Below are positions 7,065 to 12,676 of a stretch of DNA of 12,676 nt, one piece after another; position 1 is the stretch's first letter, and every line of letters starts with the position of its first letter. The notes under the pieces were generated by a model. It saw only the letters and a list, made by a program, of their open reading frames with translations. It was not told the origin of the DNA and ran no database searches. The position numbers and the translations under genes are program-made. Source of the DNA: Methylotenera sp. (GTDB lineage: Bacteria > Pseudomonadota > Gammaproteobacteria > Burkholderiales > Methylophilaceae); the NCBI GenBank assembly GCA_013816325.1, contig JACDEP010000056.1, positions 1 through 12,676 on the forward strand, given 5' to 3'.

Positions 7065-8144
7065 CCATCTCTTAACAATACAATTACTTTAACTATTCCT
7101 CATGATTTAGGCGGCTTACGTCTAGATGTGGCGTTGCAGCGTTTATTGCCTGATCATTCCCGTTCTCGGCTTCAGGCCTGGATCAAAGATGACTTGGTCA
7201 CTGTTGATAATAAGCCGAGTAGCGCTAAAACAAAGGTCTGGGGGGGCGAGCTGGTCAACGTACAAGTGCAAGCCAAACCGGAAACTTTTTCATTTGTCGC
7301 TGAGGACATACCGCTTGATATCGTCTATGAAGACGAGCATATTTTAGTCATCAATAAACCGGCAGGCATGGTAGTGCATCCCGCGGCCGGTAACTGGAGC
7401 GGTACCTTACTTAACGCATTATTATTCCATGCTCCAAAACTAAAAGACGTACCGCGTGCAGGTATCGTGCATAGACTGGATAAAGATACTAGCGGCTTAT
7501 TAGTCATTGCAAAAACCCTAGAGGCACAGACGAATTTAGTGCGTCAGTTGCAGGCACGTACCGTGAAACGTGAGTACCGTGCAATTGTGTGGGGGCAAAT
7601 CTGGCGTAATGGCACGATAGATCAGCCGATAGGGCGCGACCCACGTTCACGTACCAAAATGGCGATTAATCGAATGGGTAAACCTGCGATTACGCGTTAT
7701 GAAGTGCTGGAAAGGTTCTCTGTGCAAACCTATATGCGCTGCAATCTGGAAACAGGACGAACCCACCAGATCCGCGTGCATATGCAGTTTTTAAAGGCAC
7801 CTATTGTGGGCGATCCGATTTATGGGTTTCGTAACATCATCCCCATTCGTGCCATGACGCAAACTTTGCGTGATGAAGTCAGTCAATTCAATCGGCAGGC
7901 CCTGCATGCAATCAAGCTTGGATTGAATCACCCTGCAACCAACGAATTCATGGAATGGCAGATCGAACTTGCCGACGACATGAAGGCCTTGCTGGAAGCC
8001 ATGCGTCACGAGGATCCACGCGATGAGATGGAAGAAGAGTTCGAATTCAGTATGGAACCTTATTTATCCGGTGAAGATTATGAAGACGATATGGATGAAG
8101 AGCCATACGTTGATGACGATTTTGAGCTAGAAGGCGAGGAATAA
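7047..8144 (+). CDS. rluD: 23S rRNA pseudouridine synthase RluD, with acidic C-terminal extension
   Basis: Converts uridines 1911, 1915 and 1917 (E. coli numbering, helix 69 of 23S rRNA) to pseudouridine. N-terminal S4 domain (about 22-75: LGGLRLDVALQRLLPDHSRS), then the RluA-family catalytic domain with GIVHRLDKDTSGLLVIAKT (139-157, catalytic Asp145), SRTKMAIN (201-208) and GRTHQIRVHM (237-246). At 365 residues it is about 40 longer than E. coli RluD. The surplus is an acidic tail from about 321, with 24 Asp/Glu among 45 residues. No strong Shine-Dalgarno precedes the ATG and the leader must be very short, because bamD begins 38 bp away on the other strand. pgeF follows after 2 bp, the usual partner of rluD. 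RluD is favoured over RluC because of the bamD and pgeF context. Confidence 0.94.
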   Translation: MTDVTEPSLNNTITLTIPHDLGGLRLDVALQRLLPDHSRSRLQAWIKDDLVTVDNKPSSAKTKVWGGELVNVQVQAKPETFSFVAEDIPLDIVYEDEHILVINKPAGMVVHPAAGNWSGTLLNALLFHAPKLKDVPRAGIVHRLDKDTSGLLVIAKTLEAQTNLVRQLQARTVKREYRAIVWGQIWRNGTIDQPIGRDPRSRTKMAINRMGKPAITRYEVLERFSVQTYMRCNLETGRTHQIRVHMQFLKAPIVGDPIYGFRNIIPIRAMTQTLRDEVSQFNRQALHAIKLGLNHPATNEFMEWQIELADDMKALLEAMRHEDPRDEMEEEFEFSMEPYLSGEDYEDDMDEEPYVDDDFELEGEE

Positions 8145-8146
8145 AG

Positions 8147-8908
8147 ATGCAGAATCTAAATTTTATTACTCCAAATTGGCCCGCCCCAGCCAATGTCAAA
8201 GCGCTGCAAACCATACGTACTGGCGGCGTAAGCAAGCCGCCTTATGAAACTCTCAATTTTGGCGAGCATGTAAAAGATAACCCATTATCGGTTGCGCATA
8301 ATCGACAATTGCTCAGTCCTTACCTGCCGAGTGAGCCTGTATGGATGAATCAAATACACAGTACGCAAGTGATTGATGCCGCAAAAAGCGGCTGCCTGAA
8401 AAATGCCGATGGCGCTTTTACCACGGAAGCTAATGTTGTCTGTGTCACTATGACTGCCGATTGTTTACCTGTGTTGCTTTGCGATAAAACCGGTACGGTT
8501 GTTGCTGCGGTGCACGCCGGCTGGCGTGGCTTATGCGATGGGGTGATTGAAGCAGCTATTGCGAAAATGCCCGCTAAACCTGAAGATATACTGGCTTGGC
8601 TTGGTCCAGCAATCGGCCCCAATGCGTTCGAAGTATCGGATGATGTACGGGAGCAATTCATGCACGAAGATGAACAGGCAACGGCTGCCTTCAAGCCTCA
8701 CAGCGATAAATGGCTCTGTGATATATATACCATCGCCAAGCAGCGTTTAATTTCGGTTGGCGTGAAAGCCATTTACGGTAGTAGTGTCAATGAAGAATTT
8801 TGTACTTACACCGATAAAACGCGTTTTTTCTCATTCCGGCGAGATAATACTACCGGTCGCATGGCTAGCCTGATTTGGCTGGCTAGTAAAAGTTTTATAC
8901 ATAAATAA
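8147..8908 (+). CDS. pgeF: Purine nucleoside phosphorylase-like / peptidoglycan editing factor PgeF (laccase-domain, YfiH family)
   Basis: Cytoplasmic metal-binding protein of the YfiH/DUF152 family. Homologues are reported to correct misincorporated L-Ser in UDP-MurNAc precursors and, in other members, to act on purine nucleosides. 253 residues. Metal-site residues are visible: His71 in NQIHSTQV, Cys106 in TADCLPVLL and His123 in AVHAGWRG. LGPAIGPNAFEV (152-163) and YTDKTRFFSFRRD (221-233) are further family signatures. GAGGA at 8136-8140, inside the end of rluD, lies 6 nt before the ATG, and rluD stops 2 bp upstream, so the two are co-transcribed. The last 14 bp overlap the 3' end of a convergent dioxygenase pseudogene. 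Confidence 0.93.
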   Translation: MQNLNFITPNWPAPANVKALQTIRTGGVSKPPYETLNFGEHVKDNPLSVAHNRQLLSPYLPSEPVWMNQIHSTQVIDAAKSGCLKNADGAFTTEANVVCVTMTADCLPVLLCDKTGTVVAAVHAGWRGLCDGVIEAAIAKMPAKPEDILAWLGPAIGPNAFEVSDDVREQFMHEDEQATAAFKPHSDKWLCDIYTIAKQRLISVGVKAIYGSSVNEEFCTYTDKTRFFSFRRDNTTGRMASLIWLASKSFIHK

Positions 8909-9621
8909 CGCTGCGCATACTTAGCGTGTTTAAATCAAAAGACTCAATCAAAAAATGCAGGTAGTCATCGGTCTGGCGTACAGCCGCAACATATACAAGT
9001 GGCAAGTAATGTTCATTTGAGCGCACCGCTCAATATGTATCAGCGCATCGTCATCACCGGCTTCCAATGCCGTTATATATTGGTCAAAGTCCTTAGCCCA
9101 CTCCGTCGTGTCACCTTGCATATTCATTAAACGGAGGCTATGAACGATATTGCCACTACCGATGATTATCACGCCTTGCTCACGCAGGCTGGTTAATTTC
9201 TTAGCCAGCGCAAAATGACCGGCAAGATTCAGGTCTACGTCTAAACTCAGCTAGTATACCGGCACTTCTGCTTCAGGAAAAAGGGACTGTAGCACTGCTA
9301 AGCACCATAATCTAGACCTTACTCATGCGTGCCTATTACAATTTCATCGCCTAATAGTTATCGTACAAGTTTTACATAGTCTGGAGCTTCAGTTGCCAGG
9401 TACTTCTGAGCGAATACTCTTCTGGAAGCCGCCTAAATCGTGGATTATCTCAGGGTTCGCAACCAAACATGCCTTTGTACTATGCGTTTGCCAATGGGCA
9501 GAAACCAGCAGTATTGCGTGAGGATGTGGCAAAGTTTTGCCTCTTTCAAGCCACAGGTCTTTGTAAATATTTGTCGGTAATTGCATTCGTCTGGTTGCCA
9601 TGCCCGAAAGATAGGTGGCAT
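8895..9621 (-). pseudogene. Decayed extradiol ring-cleavage dioxygenase (DODA/YgiD, LigB-like)
   Basis: Joining pieces from three frames recovers the whole family pattern, N to C: MPPIF (9621-9607), HGNQTNAITDKY (from 9602), LPHPHAILLVSAHWQTH, IIHDLGGF, LDYGA, AVLQSLFPEAEVPVY, DLNLAGHFALAKKL, GVIIIGSGNIVHSLRLMN, and NEHYLPLVYVAAVRQTDDY to a stop at 8895-8897. Intact relatives are cytoplasmic metal enzymes of about 260 residues. Lesions seen: frameshifts near 9603-9606, 9559-9571, 9405-9425, 9299-9302 and 9020-9026, and in-frame stops at 9358-9360, 9319-9321 and 9251-9253. The last reads TAG where family members usually have Gln (VPVYQLSLD). The conserved His of LDHG is now Tyr. So many lesions are not plausible as sequencing errors. 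No product is expected. Confidence 0.88.
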
Positions 9622-9710
9622 ACGTATTGTGAGATTTTTTTCCGTAGTTTCTTGAGAAATCATGACATTGATTGGGCTATGTAACATTTAACAGTCGATA
9701 ATCGCGTCTA

Positions 9711-9742
9711 TTAAAGCATCAAAAGGGGTTAGCGTTTATAAT
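9711..9742 (+). promoter_or_regulatory. Probable promoter of the ZIP transporter gene
   Basis: A consensus -10 box TATAAT lies at 9737-9742, about 50 bp before the ATG. The only -35-like hexamer upstream is TTAAAG (9711-9716), at a long 20-bp spacing, so the -35 is weak or an activator may be needed. The start would fall near 9749, just before a perfect palindrome. Confidence 0.45.
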
Positions 9743-9749
9743 GCACGCT
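9731..9749. promoter_or_regulatory. Short dyad around the -10 box of the ZIP promoter
   Basis: AGCGT (9731-9735) and ACGCT (9745-9749) form a 5-bp inverted repeat flanking the TATAAT box. A protein bound here would block RNA polymerase. The arms are short and chance is possible. Confidence 0.3.
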
Positions 9750-9750
9750 T

Positions 9751-9765
9751 TGCTCAAAATGAGCA
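9751..9765. promoter_or_regulatory. Perfect 15-bp palindrome, candidate operator of the ZIP gene
   Basis: TGCTCA-AAA-TGAGCA is a perfect inverted repeat with 6-bp arms, located just after the predicted transcription start and about 28 bp before the ZIP ATG. This is a typical repressor position. It does not match the Zur, Fur or MntR consensus as I remember them. As RNA it would be a small hairpin without a T-run, so termination is unlikely. Confidence 0.42.
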
Positions 9766-9793
9766 TAATGTTATTGCGAATTTTGAAAGAGCT

Positions 9794-10684
9794 ATGCTAA
9801 ACCTGGTTAGTGCTACATCAGAAATCTCCACTCTAAGCTGGATTGTTATCGCAAGTCTGTTAGGCGGCGTTTTGAGCGTATCTTTAGCGGCTGTGTTTGC
9901 ATTGAATGTACGTACTACGTGGGTGCCGATGCTGGTGAGCTACGCCATAGGCGCTATGCTAGGTGCGGTATTTCTGGAGATTTTGCCTCATGCCTTCAGT
10001 GTGGCAGGCAGTGTGGAAACGGTTTCTGCGACATTACTGCTTGGCCTGTTATTGTTTTTCGTGCTCGAAAAGCTAGTGATCTGGCGGCACTGCCATGGCG
10101 ACCATTGTGAAGTACATGCAATACATACGGAAGAAAACTGTCCGGCTGGGCATGTTGGCGATACCAAATATAAAGTAGCCAATCCACAGTCCTCGTTGAA
10201 TATGCATCGCCACAGTCACGACTATGCATATGATGGTGGCCGTAGCGGCATGATGATTATGATAGGCGATACCTTCCATAATTTCATAGACGGTATATTG
10301 ATAGCCGCCGCTTTCATGGTGGATGTAAAACTAGGCTTAGTCACTGCACTTGCGATTATTGCGCATGAGATTCCACAAGAAGTAGGCGATTTCCTTATTC
10401 TGCTGCATTCTGGTTACACCAAGAAACAAGCATTCATTTTTAACCTAGTTTCAAGCTTTGCAACCCTAATAGGTGGGTTGATGGCTTATTTTGCGCTGCA
10501 ATATGTACAAAGTCTGATACCGGTCATTTTAGGTTTGGCAGCATCAAGCTTGTTATATGTCGCGGTAGCGGATTTGATTCCAGGGTTGCACAAACGTACA
10601 GAGTTAAAAGCAACGATCAGTCAGGTGCTACTCATCGCTTTCGGCGTGAGTACTATCTGGATCGTGCACAGTGTCATCGCTTAA
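9794..10684 (+). CDS. ZIP-family divalent metal transporter (LIV-1-like)
   Basis: Inner-membrane transporter of zinc or other divalent metals. 296 residues with about eight hydrophobic segments, for example WIVIASLLGGVLSVSLAAVF (16-35), VSYAIGAMLGAVFLEILPHA (48-67) and LLLGLLLFFVLEKLVIW (81-97). The metal-site helices carry HNFIDG (162-167) and HEIPQEVGDF (191-200). The form HEIPQEVGDF with LLHSGY is that of the LIV-1-like branch, not of E. coli ZupT. The loop between the third and fourth segments (about 98-143) is rich in His and Cys (CHGDHCEVH, HRHSH), a likely metal-binding loop. A purine-rich GAAAGAG lies immediately upstream of the ATG. The gene is divergent from the decayed dioxygenase gene and its stop codon overlaps a small - strand gene. 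The metal transported cannot be told from sequence. Confidence 0.92.
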   Translation: MLNLVSATSEISTLSWIVIASLLGGVLSVSLAAVFALNVRTTWVPMLVSYAIGAMLGAVFLEILPHAFSVAGSVETVSATLLLGLLLFFVLEKLVIWRHCHGDHCEVHAIHTEENCPAGHVGDTKYKVANPQSSLNMHRHSHDYAYDGGRSGMMIMIGDTFHNFIDGILIAAAFMVDVKLGLVTALAIIAHEIPQEVGDFLILLHSGYTKKQAFIFNLVSSFATLIGGLMAYFALQYVQSLIPVILGLAASSLLYVAVADLIPGLHKRTELKATISQVLLIAFGVSTIWIVHSVIA

Positions 10685-10854
10685 TGTTTAACGCGCTGTT
10701 GGTGACGGCGATGTTTAACGCCAAGAAGCCATAATAATAGTGCGCATGGCAGTAAGCCATAAAAAATAAAAGTAAGTAAGCCGGCTGTGATAGTTTTTTC
10801 TGTAGCGGCCATTAGTACAGTAACGTAGAGCCAAGCAATAGCAATAATATACAT
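10681..10854 (-). CDS. Small membrane protein of 57 residues, function unknown
   Basis: An intact frame of 57 codons plus TAA. It has two hydrophobic stretches, IIAIAWLYVTVLMAA (3-17) and ITAGLLTFIFYGLLPCALLLWLLG (22-45), joined by a short polar TEKT turn, and a basic tail HRRHQQRVKH. This hairpin-like two-helix layout with a positive C-terminus looks like a real inner-membrane protein, and I recall similar unnamed small proteins in betaproteobacteria. Its stop codon overlaps the ZIP stop by 3 bp in convergent orientation. A strong Shine-Dalgarno is lacking (AGAATT precedes the ATG). The tail is written by an 11-bp direct repeat ATGTTTAACGC (10684-10694 and 10711-10721), giving VKH twice. No function is assigned. 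Confidence 0.65.
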   Translation of the reverse strand: MYIIAIAWLYVTVLMAATEKTITAGLLTFIFYGLLPCALLLWLLGVKHRRHQQRVKH

Positions 10855-11006
10855 AATTCTAAAAATTAAAATTTCGTCGCTAGAAGGCTTTACTTAAAAA
10901 TTTCATTCGCTCACAACGCATATGCGTCGCAATCAAATTTTTGCGTGCCTTGTCCAGCTTAGACATTAGAATTTTTACCCCATATTTTGAAATGTGAGTT
11001 TGATTA
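10855..11006. other. Intergenic region between the small membrane protein gene and rimO
   Basis: 152 bp of AT-rich DNA that should hold the divergent promoters of the small - strand gene and of rimO. The perfect 12-bp palindrome ACGCATATGCGT lies at 10916-10927. A possible rimO promoter is TTAGAC (10959-10964) with TATTTT (10983-10988) at 18-bp spacing; the match is weak. A 28-codon - strand frame (10966 to 10880) is basic but has no other support. Confidence 0.35.
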
Positions 11007-12344
11007 ATGAGTTTAGCAAATCCAAAAGTTGGTTTCGTATCTTTAGGCTGCCCAAAGGCGGGCTCAGACGCAGAGCGTATTCTCACCCAATTGCGTGCAG
11101 AAGGCTATGAGATTTCTGCCAGTTATGAAGATTCTGATTTGGTCGTGGTCAATACCTGCGGCTTTATTGACTCTGCTGTGCAAGAATCTTTAGATGCGAT
11201 TGGCGAAGCCATCAACAAAAATGGCAAGGTAATCGTTACTGGCTGTTTGGGTGCTAAAGCTGGCGTGGTTCAAGCGGCACATCCAAGTGTGCTAGCTGTG
11301 ACTGGCCCGCATGCGCTTGAAGAAGTGATGACCCATGTGCATGCCAACCTGCCGAAACTGCATGATCCATATACTGACCTTGTGCCGCCGCAAGGGGTGC
11401 GTTTAACGCCTAGCCATTATGCGTACCTTAAGATTTCTGAAGGTTGTAATCACCGTTGCAGCTTCTGTATCATTCCTAGCATGCGTGGCGATTTAGTTAG
11501 CCGCCCGATTGGTGATGTGTTGAATGAAGCTGAGAACTTGGTCAATGCCGGCGTTTCTGAGATTCTTGTCATTTCGCAAGACACATCTGCTTATGGTGTA
11601 GATGTGAAATATCGTCCTGGATTTTGGAATGGCCGTCCGGTTAAAACTCGCATGACAGAACTCACTAAAGCATTGAGTGAGCTTGGTGTATGGACGCGTT
11701 TGCATTACATTTATCCTTATCCGCATGTGGATGAAGTGATCCCGCTTATGGCAGATGGCTTGATTCTTCCGTATCTAGATGTTCCGTTCCAGCATGCAAG
11801 CCCGCGGATTCTTAAAGCTATGAAGCGGCCGGCTAGTAGTGAAAACAACTTGGCACGCATTAAAGCATGGCGCGAAATTTGTCCGGACATCACCGTGCGT
11901 AGTACTTTCATTGCCGGCTTCCCCGGTGAAACTGAAGATGATTTTAAGATGCTGCTAGACTTCTTAGAAGATGCGCAGTTGGATAGGGTGGGTTGTTTTG
12001 CCTATTCCGCTGTAGATGGGGCAAAAGCTAATGACTTGCCGGATCAAGTGCCTGAAGAGGTAAAGCAAGAACGTTTGGCGCGCTTCATGCAAGTACAAGA
12101 GCGTATCAGCGCAGCAAAACTACAAGCTAAAATCGGTAGCATGCAAACGGTTTTGGTGGATGAGATTAATGAGTTGGAAAACGGTACTTTTGAAGCAATA
12201 GGCCGTACTAAGGCTGATGCGCCTGAGATTGATGGTGTGGTGTATTTGGAAGATGCTGAGGGCTTAACACCCGGTGATTTTGTTGAAGTTGAAATCTATG
12301 AAGCAGATGGACATGATTTATGGGGTGGCCCGCCAAGGCATTAG
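11007..12344 (+). CDS. rimO: Ribosomal protein S12 methylthiotransferase RimO (radical SAM)
   Basis: Adds a methylthio group to the beta-carbon of the conserved Asp of ribosomal protein S12, using two iron-sulfur clusters. 445 residues, the normal length. N-terminal methylthiotransferase domain with the three auxiliary-cluster cysteines Cys15 (SLGCPKA), Cys51 (VNTCGFI) and Cys80 (VTGCLG). The radical SAM motif CNHRCSFC (147-154) has Cys147, Cys151 and Cys154. FIAGFPGETEDDF and DRVGCFAYS follow, then a C-terminal TRAM domain. The PKAGSDAERIL start differs from the common PKNLVDSE of RimO, but HYAYLKISEGCNHRCSFC and the overall length favour RimO over MiaB. The ATG has only a weak ribosome-binding site. 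The stop overlaps the end of a convergent unknown gene by 4 bp. Confidence 0.95.
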   Translation: MSLANPKVGFVSLGCPKAGSDAERILTQLRAEGYEISASYEDSDLVVVNTCGFIDSAVQESLDAIGEAINKNGKVIVTGCLGAKAGVVQAAHPSVLAVTGPHALEEVMTHVHANLPKLHDPYTDLVPPQGVRLTPSHYAYLKISEGCNHRCSFCIIPSMRGDLVSRPIGDVLNEAENLVNAGVSEILVISQDTSAYGVDVKYRPGFWNGRPVKTRMTELTKALSELGVWTRLHYIYPYPHVDEVIPLMADGLILPYLDVPFQHASPRILKAMKRPASSENNLARIKAWREICPDITVRSTFIAGFPGETEDDFKMLLDFLEDAQLDRVGCFAYSAVDGAKANDLPDQVPEEVKQERLARFMQVQERISAAKLQAKIGSMQTVLVDEINELENGTFEAIGRTKADAPEIDGVVYLEDAEGLTPGDFVEVEIYEADGHDLWGGPPRH

Positions 12345-12676
12345 TTTGTTTGGTCAACGCTAAATAAATCGGGAATAATCGGCGCGGGACGTTCACTATC
12401 GGCGCGGTCTTCCAGGAAATCAAACGTCAACGGGCACCTAGTTGGTTTACGGACAGCCTTACGGCGTTTTGGTGTTGCAGCTTCTAAATCAATGTAGGGG
12501 GTTTGGCTGATACGGATGTAACCTGAAGAGGCTAGTTTTTGTGCAGTAGTTTCGAAAAGGCTGAGTGGGTTGTCGATATTTTGCAGGGTGACTGTTTCAT
12601 CGCTATTGCGTGTTGGTTTGCTGACTTTAAGCACGTTATACATCACGAATTTGTTGGTAGTCTGTTTGCCATATAT
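12341..12676 (-). CDS. Unrecognised protein, C-terminal part (frame open to the window edge)
   Basis: A - strand frame ends at 12341 and stays open to position 12676, reading IYGKQTTNKFVMYNVLKV from the edge. A GTG-ATG pair at 12646-12641 could be a start but has no Shine-Dalgarno before it, so the gene more likely begins outside the window. At least 111 codons are visible. The middle (SLFETTAQKLASSGYIRISQT) could be helical. A basic patch PKRRKAVRKPTR is followed by a proline-rich, acidic end (DFLEDRADSERPAPIIPDLF). I recognise no family. The charged, low-hydrophobicity composition suggests a cytoplasmic, possibly nucleic-acid-binding protein, but that is only inference. It overlaps the rimO stop by 4 bp in convergent orientation. 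Confidence 0.6.
   Translation of the reverse strand: MYGKQTTNKFVMYNVLKVSKPTRNSDETVTLQNIDNPLSLFETTAQKLASSGYIRISQTPYIDLEAATPKRRKAVRKPTRCPLTFDFLEDRADSERPAPIIPDLFSVDQTN

Noticed and set aside
8907..8930. Possible terminator hairpin after pgeF (ACGCT and AGCGT)
   Set aside because: Only a 5-bp stem with a 10-nt loop and no T-run; too weak to call.
8948..9172. A 74-codon - strand frame that could look like a small gene
   Set aside because: It is a middle fragment of the dioxygenase pseudogene: homology continues upstream in the same frame and downstream in another frame.
9389..9687. Two overlapping - strand frames of 70 and 80 codons and a + strand frame of 71 codons
   Set aside because: The 70-codon - strand frame is an N-terminal fragment of the decayed dioxygenase; the others are shadow frames over the same DNA.
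10880..11086. A 68-codon - strand frame ending in a basic 28-residue stretch
   Set aside because: Its first part lies antisense to rimO and the rest has no ribosome-binding site or recognisable family.
1..12676. Search for CRISPR arrays, transposons, phage genes, toxin-antitoxin pairs and tRNA genes
   Set aside because: No regularly spaced repeats, transposase motifs, integrase motifs or cloverleaf sequences were seen.

Overview
The window looks like chromosomal DNA of a betaproteobacterium, most likely a methylotroph of the Methylophilaceae. This rests on protein character, moderate GC and gene neighbourhoods recalled from memory, not on a database search. Almost everything is core housekeeping DNA. 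I found no CRISPR array, phage, transposon, tRNA or rRNA gene.

Positions 1-6144, all on the + strand, hold the 3' part of hisS, two overlapping ABC ATPase genes resembling a split YejF, a YfgM-like membrane-anchored TPR protein, bamB and der. hisS-yfgM-bamB-der is a familiar proteobacterial cluster; the ABC pair between hisS and yfgM is the unusual insertion. A perfect 10-bp inverted repeat over the der stop codon probably serves as terminator for bamD, which runs the opposite way.

Positions 6205-8908 hold bamD (-) divergent from rluD-pgeF (+), another conserved arrangement. Only 38 bp separate bamD and rluD, and these contain a good bamD promoter. RluD carries a long acidic C-terminal tail. 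BamB and BamD are both lipoproteins of the outer-membrane beta-barrel assembly machine, so two Bam genes lie within 4 kb.

Positions 8895-9621 (-) hold a heavily decayed extradiol dioxygenase gene of the DODA/YgiD (LigB-like) family, with at least five frameshifts and three in-frame stops. Next to it and divergent is an intact ZIP-family metal transporter whose leader holds a consensus -10 box and a perfect 15-bp palindrome. A 57-residue membrane protein on the - strand overlaps the transporter stop codon.

Positions 11007-12676 hold rimO (+) and, overlapping its stop by 4 bp, the C-terminal part of an unrecognised - strand protein that stays open to the window edge.

The genes serve translation and ribosome work (hisS, der, rluD, rimO), envelope assembly (yfgM, bamB, bamD), wall-precursor quality control (pgeF) and transport (ABC pair, ZIP). 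No clearly new system is evident. The most interesting parts are the ABC insertion, the dioxygenase pseudogene, the ZIP control region and the two poorly known small or partial genes.
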